Counted from the first letter of the stretch, positions 22,572 to 33,862 are shown. The stretch is 64,000 nucleotides of DNA from Fagopyrum homotropicum (GCA_033239125.1 BSWB01000004.1:62867501-62931500), one strand, 5' to 3'. Program-made: numbers and translations. The notes: a model not told the origin generated them from the sequence alone.

Positions 22572-22600
22572 CCATACTTGGGACACACTGTCCTAGTGGG
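22572..22600 (-). promoter_or_regulatory. Element E second polypurine-like motif, decayed hairpin
   Basis: CCCCATACTTGGGACACACT on the plus strand parallels the A1 and D second modules. The hairpin is reduced to a 4-bp stem CACT/AGTG with loop AGGAC in sense. It is 87 bp downstream of the env-position ORF stop. Confidence 0.45.
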
Positions 22601-22686
22601 TCAAATAAAAGTCTAGAAAATGAGAGAACTCACCGGATAAATAGCTGAACTACATAAAAAATATAATAAGAAAATCCTGCAGCTCC

Positions 22687-24081
22687 TCAGTAATCCTGAT
22701 CCGGAGGTGGTGGTGGTGGTACGTACGGATACTGTGTCGGGTCGAACGGATACCCCATGACACGCTCGAACTGAAGCTGAGCCATGACGTGCTGATAGTG
22801 CTGCCTCTCCTGCATCTCGCGGATATCCAGCGATAATGCAGCATACGAGTCAATAACTTGATCCGTCAGGTCATCGATCCGTCGGTGGGCAGTCCGATCT
22901 CTCACTCCGCGCCTCCTGCGTCTAGCAGGTCTGACTGGAGAAGTCTCAGCTGGTGCAGGCTCCGTCTCCTCCTCATCATCCAAGTCGATGATCGGTGGCG
23001 CGCTCATCCCTGCAGTATCCGTCCCTGTATCCATCGGGACTCCACCATCTCTCTCATCTACCGTCTCCTCGTCGTCGTCATCCTCCTCCTCCTCAGCCGA
23101 GGCAGCTGCTGCCTCTCTATGATCCTCCATCAGTGGAGCCCAAGCTGTCTGCCAGTAATGCGGATCAAAAACTGTGAACTGAGCAGACCAGCGGATCCCC
23201 TGTGGTGCTGTCCGCTCCCAAGGCATAGCGACGTATGGAGTGGTCAAACCACGGGGAACCAGAATCCTCCGTGTGATCATCTCTTGTAATCCTAGCGGCT
23301 TCGGAGCCGCCGCCATCGTACATACACTGAGGTCCATCCCGTGATAGATAGCAATATGGGTGACCAGACCTCCGCAGCAAATGTCTCCCTTCGCCTTGGC
23401 CTTGATCTTGTGCAGATCCTCTGCCAAGAACAAGCCAAAGTCTGGGAAGCCTCCTGTAACCATGCAGTAGAGGCTGAAGAGCTCGCCCTGTCGGATCTTC
23501 TGGGGCGTCTCAGTACGCGCCAGAAGTGTCTCGCTAAATATCCTGTGGGCTAGTCTGAAAGCTGGGTGGAAGATGACCTTCTCCCTGGAATATCCAGGGC
23601 GCCATCTGTCTGCATGCTCGGTAATATGGGCAATCTGCCCCCAGAACTCCCTAGCTACGGATCGGGAGGGGAAGTCGGTGGCGGTGGGCTCAGAAAAGCC
23701 AAAAATCTCTCTCCATATCTCTAAAGGAACTATGAAGTTCCGTTTCATCAACCGGTACTTCACAGACTGGTCTGTGGGAAGGTAGGAGAAGGAGCTAACA
23801 AACTCTAAGGTCGGTTCCAAATAAGCTGGGGCTCGGATCTCAGTAAACTGATCCAGCCCAACAGTAGCAATCATCCTCCTAAGGTCAGCATCTAACCCTA
23901 GGCAATCAAAAGCCGATACGTCCAGAAATCGAGGTGCGATAACTGGACGGCTAGCTATGCGCTCATAGTCTACCCGGCATCTCTCGTGGATAACCGGGCG
24001 GTAAGGACGGGAGGAAGAGGAAGAAGGGGAGGGTGAGGATCTGTCTCTCAAGGCTAGACGGCGATCGGAACTCATTTTCAC
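22687..24081 (-). CDS. Env-position ORF of element E (ATHILA ORF1-like), intact, 464 aa
   Basis: Uninterrupted frame. A short basic, serine-rich N-terminus (residues 1-30) is followed by a region of about 270 residues related to the D and C proteins (APRFLDVSAFDCLGL, REFWGQIAHI, HPAFRLAHRIFSET, KAKGDICCGGLVTHIA). Then comes an acidic stretch (about residues 330-345), a basic patch (RPARRRRRGVRDR) that could act as a nuclear localisation signal, and a proline run before the C-terminus. I see no signal peptide and no clear transmembrane segment, so the position is env-like but the protein does not look like a membrane glycoprotein. It lies downstream of pol as expected. Two ATGs are close together (MKM) and I used the first. 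Role unknown. It is the only undamaged ORF of this nest. Confidence 0.75.
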   Translation of the reverse strand: MKMSSDRRLALRDRSSPSPSSSSSRPYRPVIHERCRVDYERIASRPVIAPRFLDVSAFDCLGLDADLRRMIATVGLDQFTEIRAPAYLEPTLEFVSSFSYLPTDQSVKYRLMKRNFIVPLEIWREIFGFSEPTATDFPSRSVAREFWGQIAHITEHADRWRPGYSREKVIFHPAFRLAHRIFSETLLARTETPQKIRQGELFSLYCMVTGGFPDFGLFLAEDLHKIKAKAKGDICCGGLVTHIAIYHGMDLSVCTMAAAPKPLGLQEMITRRILVPRGLTTPYVAMPWERTAPQGIRWSAQFTVFDPHYWQTAWAPLMEDHREAAAASAEEEEDDDDEETVDERDGGVPMDTGTDTAGMSAPPIIDLDDEEETEPAPAETSPVRPARRRRRGVRDRTAHRRIDDLTDQVIDSYAALSLDIREMQERQHYQHVMAQLQFERVMGYPFDPTQYPYVPPPPPPDQDY

Positions 24082-24857
24082 TCAGCATTGTCAGACCACC
24101 TCGGTCACTGACAAGCCTCAAGAATCACCTCGGTCGAGATGCAGTTCGACCGGACCGAGGCGCAGCAGTTACGATTCCAATTCTCAGAAATTCAGTTCTT
24201 TTCCCCCCAAAATCACTACAATTGCTTCCTAAGGGGTACTTAAATCCTTTCTCAGCAGAATCAAGGGCAACCAAAGCCCAAATCGAAGCGAATGAACGAG
24301 TTAGGGTTTCGACTTATTTTACCTCGTTTCGGTCGATTCGTTCGATTTCTTTGCAGATCTGTTGTTGCAAAAGGTTCCTCTATCCTTCAATCGTAGTTTG
24401 GAAGCGGAAATCTTCGAAAACGAGCAAGGAATGAGAGAGAGCGAAGTGGACTGTCGCCGCGGTCGAGGTGAAGAAGATAAAAAGTGAAAAGTAATTTTTT
24501 TCCTTTTTATACTATTCCTGGATCTGCTGTCACCTCGGTCGAGATGGTCTCGACTGGACCGAGGTGGTGCTGCAGAAACCCTAGTCGCCTCGGTTGCTCA
24601 AGAATCAACTCGGTCGAGATGCTCTGACAGTGACCGAGATGCTTCTGTCTTCTCAAAATCTCGAACTTCTGTCCTTCCAGTTATGCTCCTTCCTTAGATA
24701 TTCCCTGTTGTCTGTCTAGAACGCCAAAAACAAAGCAAAGCAAAGTAAAAACAAAAACTATCTAAGCTAGACTAGAAAACGGGAAAAGAAAGCAATACCT
24801 TGGGTTGCCTCCCAAGAAGCGCTTGGTTTAAGGTCGCTAGCTGGACCATAATGCGTC
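24082..24857 (-). other. Element E spacer between pol and env-position ORF
   Basis: Holds the post-pol phrase (TTGGGAGGCAACCC on the minus strand, near 24806) and at least six CTCGGTCGAG-type motifs (about 24102, 24127, 24465, 24532, 24585 and 24608). No gene seen. By analogy with Athila it may hold a splice acceptor for a subgenomic transcript, but I cannot identify one. Confidence 0.6.
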
Positions 24858-27800
24858 TCATACGAGGTAGGAGGTGACCTCACCCCATACTTCACCTCCA
24901 TCGTGGGGTGAAGTGAGTAAATCCATCAAACGCTCCAACAAGTGTAAGTGCTCATCGGGGAATGAATCGTCTATGGGTGGGTTATCCGTCTCGCGGGAAG
25001 ATTCTGGTAGCCGGCTGAGGTGGTCCGCAACTGAATTCTCGGATCCCTTCTTATCGCGGATCTCTAGGTCAAACTCTTGAAGCAAGAGAATCCATCGAAT
25101 AAGGCGCGGCTTGGCGTCTTTCTTAGCCAACAAGTAACGAATGGCTGCGTGGTCGGTGTAGACAATGACCTTCGCACCTACTAGATAGGAACGAAACTTC
25201 TCGAAGGCATATACAACCGCCAATAACTCCTCGGTGGTAGCGTAGTTACGTTGTGCTTCATCTAGCGTCTTGCTAGCATAATAAATGGCGGTGGTCCGTC
25301 CATCCTTCTTCTGTCCAAGCACCGCTCCTACGGCTACATCACTAGCGTCACACATGACCTCAAAGGGCAAGGTCCAATCAGGAGGCTGGATAATGGGAGC
25401 GGAGATCAACGCTTCCTTAATCCTGTAAAAGGCATCAAGACACTCCTGCGAAAACTCAAAAACAACATCTTTATTCAAGAGGTTAGTTAGAGGTTTAGAA
25501 ATTTTAGAGAAGTCCTTGATGAATCTCCTGTAGAAACCTGCATGCCCGAGAAAACTCCTCACACCTTTAACAGAACAAGGAGGAGAGAGTTTCTCAATAG
25601 TCTCGATCTTAGCTCGATCGACCTCAATACCTCAATTAGAAATGAGGTGTCCTAGCACAATGCCTTCATTAACCATAAAATGACACTTCTCCCAATTCAG
25701 AACAAGGTTAGTGTCTTCACATCTTTTAAGCACTAGAGAAAGGTTAGATAGGCAATCATCAAAAGAGGAACCATATACAGAAAAATCATCCATGAATACC
25801 TCCATGATCTCCTCTATGTACTCGGAAAAGATAGCCATCATGCATCGCTGGAAGGTAGCGGGTGCATTGCACAATCCAAATGGCATCCTCCGATAGGCAA
25901 ATGTCCCCCATGGACAAGTGAAAGTGGTCTTCTCTTGATCATCCGGATGGATAGGAATCTGGAAGAATCCACTATAGCCGTCCAAGTAGCAAAAGTGTGA
26001 ATGCTGGGCCAACCGTTCGAGCATTTGATCGATGAAGGGAAGTGGAAAATGATCCTTCCGAGTTGCTGTGTTTAGCTTCCTATAATCGATGCAAACCCTC
26101 CAGCCCGTGACGGTCCTCATTGGGATCAACTCGTTGTTCTTATTCGTCACAACGGTCATCCCTCCTTTCTTCGAAACGACATGCACCGGGCTAACCCACT
26201 TGCTGTCCGAGATAGGATAAATAATACCTGCATCCAACAACTTAAGAACTTCCTTCTTCACAACCTCTTTCATGATCGGATTTAACCGTCTTTGAGGTTC
26301 CCGTGAAGTCTTATGATTATCTTCCATTAGAATTCTATGCATGCAGAAAGAAGGTTTAATGCCAATAAGATCATCCGTGGTATAACCTATAGCCTTTCGA
26401 TGCTTTCTCAGGACATGCATTAATTTAGACAATTCAGATTCGGAAAGGGAAGCACTAACAATAACGGGATAAGTAGAATCCGGTCCAAGAAAGATATACC
26501 TCAAGTGACTGGGGAGTTGTTTAAGCTCCACGACTGGGGGTGCTTTCTGAGGGGGATCCATGCTTCCTCTTTCCAGTGGAGTGGTATCAGAAACTGGACT
26601 CGATGAAGTCTCAGTTAGAATCATCTCGCCTTCGATCTCGGTCGAGGCGCAGAGGCGTTGACCGAGATGTTCTTCAGTCGCCTCGCTCAGTCCAGAAGGT
26701 GCCTCGGTCGAGGTGCTGCTACTGGGACCGAGACTGGAGATCTTCGTCTCCTGGACTAGCTTTTCAGTTGTAGCTCCTGGATCTCCTTCCAGTGCCTTCA
26801 AGCTCCGTATATCTGCATCACAAGAAGCATCTATACCTTCCTCCATTAAACTGAAGCTAATAACTCTTTCGAGTGGATCGTTAATAAGGATAGAGCTCAC
26901 CAATTCTCTTGATTCTTCTTCATCGTAGATGTTGAAGATATCGTCAGTTAGTTGCTCCCCTTTCATGGCTGCAAGTAGTGCGAACTCCACCTCATCGCCA
27001 CCAACGTTGAATTTCAACTTGGCGTTCTTGCAATCCACGTTGCAACCCGAAGTTGCTAGAAATGGCCTCCCGAGAATAATAGGAACAGGATAATCTGCGG
27101 GAATGTCAAGTACAACAAAATCTATAGGTAGATAGAAGTTACCTAACTTGACCGGAACGTCCTCCAAGATGCCCACGGGATGGGTAATGGAGCGATCCGC
27201 CATATAAAGTCGAATCTTGACCGGCTTGGGCTCTCCAAGACCGATCTTCGTGCATAACTCCAGCGGAATGATGCTCACGCTGGCTCCTAGATCACAAAGG
27301 GCTTCGCAAGTCACATCCCCAACTTGAATGGGGATGCAAAACGAGCCGGGATCTCTCAACTTAGGTGGCATCTTTTCCTTCATGATCTTGATAAGCTCCG
27401 AGGATTTAGATGTCATCCTAACTTCACCAACATCCTCCAACTTCCTCTTCCTTGATAAGATTTCTTTTAGGAACTTCCCATAGGCGGGCATACCTAGAAT
27501 AGCATCAAGGAAGGGAATATTAATATGGAGCTTATTCATCAAGTCAAGAAACTTACCAAAGTGCTTGTCTAGATGTGCTCTGGCTCTGGACTGAGGGAAT
27601 GGGAATGGTGGTTTGTATGTAGGAGGTGGAGTATAAGTTTCAGTTGTCCCTCCTGCTTTCTGTTGCTCCACCTCGGTTGGCATCTCGGTCGAGGTGTTCT
27701 TCGACTGGATCTGGACCGAGGTGGTCTGCGTCGAGCGAGGTACTGGATCTGCAGTTTTAAGTCCACTCCTCGTTGTTATGGCCATGCACTGGCCCTTAGG

Positions 27801-27908
27801 GTTAGTTTCCGTCTTTGCTGGAAGCTTCCCTGGATCTCTTGGCGCTTCATTCGCCCTACTAGCAAGTTGTTGTTCGAAGGACTTTTGAGCCCTCGAAAAT
27901 GAAGTCAT
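24858..27908 (-). pseudogene. Element E pol: protease, RT, RNase H; integrase deleted
   Basis: Frame from MTSFSRAQKS at 27908. Protease has the CDLGASVSIIPL active site near residue 210. A variable linker follows, then RT with 'YRKLNTATRKDHFPLPFIDQ', 'FCYLDGYSGFFQI' and the catalytic FMDDFSVYG, then RNase H (MCDASDVAVGAVLGQ, YTDHAAIRYLLA). One TGA at 25632-25634 splits it at a site where A1 has CGA, a CpG-type transition. RNase H also lacks the lysine of A1's TTEKELLAV. After RNase H the frame runs directly into the last few residues before the post-pol phrase, so the integrase region (over 400 residues in A1) is gone. It continues the gag frame. Confidence 0.85.
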
Positions 27909-29369
27909 AGATCTCCATAGCGCTAAGCTTGATCAAGATAGCCTCCAGAACTGCGTCTTTCTTTTCTGGTTGAGACGAACTTGATCCTTGCCCTTGGCTC
28001 TTTAATGGAGTAGAAGAGGAAGAAGGGGAAGAGAGGAAAGGGTTAGAGGAACCGTTAGAGTTGGAGTTTGAATGATTGTTACCATGATTTTGGTTATTCG
28101 CCCTCCAGTTGTTGCTATTGGATCCTCTATTGTTGTTGTTGTAGTTGTTGTTTCGGGGACCGTTGTTGTTGTTCTGTACCCGTTATTGTTGTTGTTCCTT
28201 TGCCCTTGCTCTTCCTTCTTAGTTTGAGTCATCAAGAGTTCCTTCAATTGCTTCACGTCATTCTTCAAAGACGTGAGTTGATTGTTATCGGGTTGAGTCT
28301 CTTGAAAGTTGACTCTTTTAACTCCACCTTCAGCTCCTTGGTGGGTGTATTTCTCCATGTGCAAGGCTTGCTTCTCAATGAAGTCCCAAGCCTCATCAAT
28401 CGCCATGTCCATGAAGGTACCGGCGGAGAGTAGTTGGAGATTGAACTGGGTGCTTCCGTCCAGTCCCTTGAAGTAGATCTCCAACAACTCGATCTTTGGA
28501 ATCCCATGATGTGGGCAATCCAAGAGGATATCCTTGAACCGCTCCCAAGATTTGGACAAGCTCTCCTTGTCCTTCATAATGAAAGCGTTGATCTTCCCTC
28601 TCATTTCAGCGGTCTTTGAGGGGGGAAAGAATTTGGTCAAGAATTCCGTAGTCATCTCCTCCCATGTGCTAATTTTTCCTGGAGGAAGAGATTGATACCA
28701 AGTAAGAGCTCTATCTTTTAAAGAAAAGTAAAAAGGTCTTATCTTGTAGTTGTTATTCTCAATTCTAGGAGGTCGCAAGGTTTCCATCAAGATCTCGTAG
28801 TTTTGAAGATGTTGATGCGGCGACTCTTTCTCTAGCCCTCCGAATTGGCATTGGCGAATCATGGCTAGAACTTGCGGTCGAAGTTCGTAGTCATGATCTG
28901 TTGGATCTCCTAGGTTCACTCCTGGACGCCTCAGTTGTTGATTAGGGTCCATCCTTTGACCTAGGGTTTGTGGAATTCCTGCAAGAAGAACATCTCGGAC
29001 TGGCATCCGAGGTGGAGGTACATCGGCCGGGGCGTCAGGTACTGGAATCTGCCTCGGTCGAAGATCAGCTACTGGATCCTGCATCGGTCGAGGATCAACA
29101 GGGGGATCTTCCCTCGGTCGAAGTAGAATCTGATTTCGGATGACTGCTATCTCCGCTTCGATAGCTGCAGTCCTGGTGCGATTCTCTTCTTTTTCTTGCC
29201 TTAGTTCTTCCTTGCTGAGACGTAGCAGCTCTAACGTCTCTTTCAATTCGGCCGCAAGATCGCGATCGTCTTGTTGGGCCATCTTTGCTTCTCTCAAGCG
29301 TCGCTTGTATGTCTTTTCTGGTTCGGGATCGTAAGGAACGATTTCCTTCCCAGTGCGGGTTCTTCGCAT
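27909..29369 (-). pseudogene. Element E gag, Athila type, two frameshifts at its end
   Basis: Starts MRRTRTGKEIVPYDPEPEK at 29369; a slightly longer start at 29387 is possible. A K/E/R-rich coiled-coil-like stretch (residues 20-80) precedes a proline-rich section built around CTCGGTCGA repeats, then the capsid region (YFSLKDRALTWYQSLP, FLTKFFPPSKT). A one-base loss near 28176 in an AAC-repeat tract shifts the asparagine-rich tail out of frame, and a second indel between 27910 and 27945 restores the frame used by pol. Gag and pol therefore derive from one continuous reading frame. No zinc knuckle is visible in the open part. Confidence 0.82.
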
Positions 29370-29395
29370 ATACCTAAGAAAGAACAAGGATGGGT

Positions 29396-29919
29396 CGTGT
29401 CTGGAAAAGGGGTGGCGGCGCTAGATTGCCGGAGGTGGCGCAGGGACGCGACGAGGTGGTGGGCAAAAATTTCCGGAGGGCGCAAGGGCGTGGGAGGTGA
29501 GGCGGCTAGGTTTCAAAGAATGAATGGAGAGGGAGTGGAGAGGGCGGTAGATGTAGGTTATTTTTGGGAAGTGTATTTCTTTTCTTTCCTTAACTGAACC
29601 GCAGGGGCGGTGTTTGTCGCCGTGGGGGCGGTGACAAGAGAGAGGGGGTACGCAGCCTCAACGCGAGGGGCGGAGCTGAGGATGCGTGTCAAGGGTGGCC
29701 GTAGGGGCGTAGGGGTGTCACCGCGGGGGCGGTGGCCTACGTGAGCAGACGTAGGCCCAGCGCCGGGAGCGGCGCTGGCCAAGGGTGTCACCGCAGGGGC
29801 GGGGACTTAGAGCCGCAGGGGCGGTTTTCTTGACAGAAACTCCTCTTTTTATTTCTTCGGGTTGCCTCCCGAGCAGCGCCTTTGTTTTACGTCGTTGGCT
29901 CGACGTAGGGATTCTTCCT
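29396..29919 (-). other. Element D linker after gag, CCGCCCCTGCGG-like motifs
   Basis: Contains the post-pol phrase (about 29850-29910) directly after gag, then many CCGCAGGGGCGG-type motifs (29590-29830) and a GC-rich stretch matching element C at about 14220-14620. No pol coding sequence. Confidence 0.75.
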
Positions 29920-30243
29920 CTATGATTGAGCCTCTTCCAACATCACCTTTAGGTTTATAACCGTTTGAGAAGGTAATCCGCCGGAGGCCCTAGTTTCAAT
30001 TCTTGTAATGGATTCCATCATTTGACCAACCTGTTTCTCAAGGTTCTTGATGCTAGATTCTGTTGTTTGGACATGAGTAGCAAAGTGTTTAGTCAAAACC
30101 TGCAACATATCTTCAGTTGAGTGATACTTACCTTGGCGGGGCTGCTGTTGTTGGTTTTGTTGATCCCTGCAACGAAAATTTTGTTGGTCACGCCAATTCG
30201 GCATGAAATTTTGTGCATAGGGATCGTTCCTAGGTCTTTGCTG
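29920..30243 (-). pseudogene. Element D gag, C-terminal part (split by F)
   Basis: Reads QRPRNDPYAQNFMPNW, a Q-rich stretch, TEDMLQVLTKHFATHVQTTE and a last helix (SSIKNLEKQVGQ), ending EEAQS at 29920. It continues the frame of 37386-38355 once F and one copy of its 7-bp target duplication are set aside. The equivalent element C segment has several stops while this one has none. Confidence 0.82.
30237..30243. other. Left target-site repeat of element F
   Basis: TTTGCTG here matches TTTGCTG at 37386-37392 on the other side of F. One extra A (30244) sits between it and the LTR start. Seven bases is longer than the usual 5 bp for Ty3 elements. Confidence 0.7.
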
Positions 30244-30244
30244 A

Positions 30245-31064
30245 TGTGAGCCCGCCGGACTTAAGCAACGAGACTGATGTGACCGCACCAAGATCAACAC
30301 CACCTCTCACTCGAGCTAGAGCACGCATGCTAGGCCAAACCACTTTGACCTACCACCCTTTCAGAGCTCCGACCTTTAAGGACGTCCATGACTATCACTT
30401 GGTGAACATACTTGAGGCGATTGAGGATGCCGGATCACTTTAAACCTAGATGTAACCTTTTGTTTTATTTTATGTGGTCATGTTTGACTTTATTTCATGG
30501 TTTTAAACCACTTTAGTTGGGTTTCTTTCAGCCACGTTTTTTGTAACCTTGGAGCTCTAATGTGGCCGGCCATATTAATGGTTTTTAGGCCATTTATTGC
30601 TTGAAGTTGTTGGTTGAAAGACCCTAGGATTTCCTTCATTTAGTATCCAACTCTTGAACTACTTGTAAGCTATTATTGTGGGGAGTTGGTGCTGAATTTT
30701 TCAGCCATATAAGGCCATCTCCTACCAACGTTTTTAAAGTAGATAGAGTTGAGTTCAATCGAAGTTGTGTTTTCACTTTAAAGCAAAACAAACCTAAAGA
30801 CTAAGGTGAGAGGCCAAGGTTTCGAAACCCACAAGGTGAGAGGCTGAGTGGTGTCCTTACGGTGCGAGGCTAGGAGGATAAAGGAGGTCTAATTTCCGAA
30901 GTGAGATTCCGATGAAAGAAGAACTCGAGCCAAGGAGATCCAAGGTGCGAGGCTGGACGATTCCTTGCTTGGCATATCCCTATAAAAATCGAAAATACAC
31001 AAAAGAAATCGACGGAGGAGCAACACCGGCGGATCCTTGCGTTCAACGGACGAAGAGCGCATCA
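30245..31064 (+). repeat. Element F 5' LTR (820 bp)
   Basis: TGTGAGCCCGCC...AGCGCATCA. Encodes the same 66-codon pol C-terminus as the 3' LTR but without an upstream pol, so the short ORF here (30246-30443) is a duplicate, not a gene. A possible promoter lies near 30705-30760 (ATATAAGG). The end of the LTR repeats the phrase GGTGCGAGGCT/GGTGAGAGGC several times (30807-30955). Confidence 0.93.
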
Positions 31065-31066
31065 AG

Positions 31067-31079
31067 TGGTATCAAAGCC
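31067..31079 (+). promoter_or_regulatory. Element F primer binding site, initiator Met-tRNA type
   Basis: TGGTATCAAAGCC, one mismatch from TGGTATCAGAGCC, the usual plant chromovirus primer site. It starts two bases after the LTR end. Confidence 0.88.
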
Positions 31080-32063
31080 CAACGGTGCGAGTTCCTCAAG
31101 CTTTCGGGGTACGAATTGCGTACCTAAACTTGTTTTTTAGTTTTTGCAATTTTGAGTAGTTCCCCAAAATTTTGTGTTTACCATCTTCCTTCTTGTGAGC
31201 CTTTAGAGAGATCTTGTTGACCTTTTATTCAAAAAAAAAAAAAAAAAAAAGCATATCTTATCAGTATAGTCAAAAAAAAAACGAACGAAACAAAGAGAAA
31301 AAAAAGAAACGAAAGTTGTTCTTGAAAATTTGTTTGTTATCAAAGTTGTTCTTGAAAATTGTTATCAAAGTTGTTCTTGAAATTTGTTATCAAAGTTGTT
31401 CTTGAGTGTTCTAGCCTTTCCAAAACACAACCCACACGTTTTGGGGAAAACGCTTGTTATTTGCCTTTTGTTGTTTGCTTTTCTGAAGTTATATTGCATC
31501 GTGGAATACCTTGTTTACCTTGTGCACTACCTTGGAAAATTGGCGGAATTTTGTTACCAAGAGAAATCTGTGTGTGGAGAGCATTGCCTAAGGCTTTGAA
31601 AAAGGTGAGGGAGAGCTTTGCCTCGAAGCAAAGGAAAAGGGGAGTTGTGTGAATCCAAATACTATCAAACACTTGAGTGAGTGTGAGGAGAAATACACTT
31701 GAGAGAGGAGAGAGAGAGAACGTTTATGTCTCTAACCTTTGCCATTGAGTTTGTTTTCTTTGTGATAGGCGAAAAAAAATCTCGAAAAGGTGAAAAACGG
31801 CCGGTTTTGCGGTTTTGCGGAAAAAAGGCGTCCGAACTCAGAATTACAATTGCTATACCTTTCCGAGAAGGAAAACGGGCCTCCGAGTCCAACTCACTGC
31901 TTTGTTGTGACCTAAGGGCTTTTTTAGCCATCCGACACCGTTTCGGTCACGAAACCGGCACTTTTATTACTTTCGGTTTTTGCCTTTGAACATTTGGTTT
32001 TGTTATACCTTTGGACACTTGGTTTTGTTTGTTTCTTTGATTGTTTTGTAGTCCAACAGCAGG
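31080..32063 (+). other. Element F untranslated leader
   Basis: About 1 kb between primer site and gag with no convincing ORF. Contains A-runs near 31231-31310 and a tandem repeat of AAAGTTGTTCTTGAAAATTG with about 25-bp period (four copies, 31313-31406). Confidence 0.75.
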
Positions 32064-33848
32064 ATGGCATCCGTCAATGGTAATGGGAACAATCAAGCCG
32101 ACCCACGTATTGACCGCCTTGAAGCCCAATTCGCGGAACTTCTAAGGAGACTACCTCCCGTCCCACCTGAACAAAGTCAAGGAGGAAGTAACCAGGGACC
32201 ACCTCGTAGAGGCCGGGATAGAAGTGTGAATAGCCATGGGAGCAGAAACCAAGATAGACGCCGAGATAGAGACCGGAACAGAAGCCGGGACCGTAGTAGA
32301 CACGATGACTCGGACGATGAAGAAAATCATGATCACCGCAATAGGAGGCGTTACCATGGATCAAAAGTGGATGTTCCAAAATTCACCGGAACTGCAGAAG
32401 CGGAGACCTACATTGAGTGGGAGACTAAGGCTGAACAAATCTTCCGTTATTATGATTTTAACGAGTATGAAAAGATTGAAGCTGCTACTATTCATTTTGT
32501 TGATTTTGCTCTAACTTGGTGGCAGGAAGAATTGGAATATGTGGAGGCACATCAACAGCCGCGCATCAACACCTAGTTTGAACTCCGTAGAAGGTTGCGT
32601 GCTCGGTTCATACCTTCGGATTACAAACAACAATTGTTGCTCAAACTTGAAAGGCTACGTCAAGGTAACCGAACTCCAGACGAGTACCACAAAGAGTTGA
32701 GAACTCTCCTTCAGAGATCGGGAACCCGACAGCCCGACGACTATATCCTAGCCAAGTTCCTATCTGGGCTTAACCCCGATGTGTCCGAAATAGTTGAACA
32801 ACTCAGACACATAAGCCTAACTGATGCCCTACACCATGCTACCCATGCCTATAATGTCATCCAAAAACGTAAGGCATCCGGATCAACAAGACGAGGGACA
32901 AGTCATGAGTCCACTGAACCCTCTCGCAATAATCGTCCTACCCACACAACTGGTTCATATCCAACAGTAGTTCCCAAGGCCACCTCCGCCCCTAACCCTA
33001 GTATTCCACCAACTCTAGAAATGAGCCGGACTAGGGAAGTGAAGTGCTACAAGTGTTATGAGCATGGTCATTATGCCCGGGAGTGCCCTAATCCCCGTAA
33101 GGTTTTATTGAATGCATTTGGGGAAGAGGTCACCGAGAATCATGAATCCGAAGATGACTATGAAACGGTAGCTCTAATCATAGACGGTGTTGAAGTAGAA
33201 GCTCGTGCTCCTGTGGGAGATTTCTGCCTTGTCACAAAAAAGGCCCTACAAGCAAGCGAACTTGTTCCCGATGTCTCACAAAGGGAGAATCTCTTTAACA
33301 CTCGTTGTTTAATTTCGGAACAATTGTTTACTGTTATTATTGATAGTGGGTCTTGCTGTAACATTGTTAGTCAGGAGTTCGTTGCACACCTAGGACTCAA
33401 AACGAAGGCGCACTCACAACCTTATTCGCTCCAGTGGCTCAACACCAACGCTCCCCTTCAAGTCAAGGAGCAATGTTTTGTTCACTTTGCCATCGGACCA
33501 TACCAAGACGATGTTATTTGTGACGTGCTTCCAATCACAGCTTGCCATCTCTTACTTGGGAGACCATGGCAGTTTGACCGAAGGGTGTTTCATGATGGTT
33601 ACACCAACATATACTTCTTCGCCATGGTCGGGAAGAAAGTAAAACTCATGCCCCTAAGCCCATCCGAGATCATGGAAGACCACATGTGTAGAGAAAGGAA
33701 GAGGTTGGAGAAAGTTGAGGCCGCAAGGACAAAGGGGAAGACTAAGATGGTTCTTGACCCCAAGACCCTACTCACCGCACGGCTACACGATGCCCGTCGA
33801 GCCCTACAAATTAAAGGGGGGATATTTGCTTCCTTCTTGTTTGTGTAA
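32064..33848 (+). pseudogene. Element F gag and protease, one nonsense codon
   Basis: Starts MASVNGNGNN at 32064. An R/D-rich region (RRDRDRNRSRDRSR) precedes the capsid segment (VPKFTGTAEAETYIEWE, ALTWWQ), a TAG at 32574-32576 in place of an expected tryptophan (NTWFE-type motif in relatives), then continues in the same frame through RFIPSDYKQQLLLKLERLRQ, a CCHC knuckle CYKCYEHGHYAREC and the protease site VIIDSGSCCNIV. It ends shortly after a G6 run at 33816-33821, where the frame shifts out of pol's. Confidence 0.85.
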
Positions 33849-33862
33849 CAGCTTTATCTACT

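Larger units (their letters stand above)
19471..29395 (-). mobile_element. Element E: Athila retrotransposon lacking 5' LTR and integrase
   Basis: Minus-strand Athila with gag, protease, RT, RNase H, an intact env-position ORF, untranslated 3' region, polypurine tract and complete 3' LTR. The 5' LTR, primer site and leader are missing; sequence changes to element D about 20-30 bp before the gag start. Integrase is absent. Gag-pol has two nearly compensating frameshifts and one nonsense codon. A CTCGGTCGAG-type motif is scattered through LTR, gag, pol linker and flanks of the env-position ORF. Confidence 0.85.

Noticed and set aside
22687..24081. True retroviral envelope glycoprotein
   Set aside because: No signal peptide, fusion motif or transmembrane segment is visible; only the gene position is env-like.
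30246..30443. Independent small gene in the element F 5' LTR
   Set aside because: It is identical in position to the pol C-terminus encoded in the 3' LTR and exists only because LTRs are duplicated.
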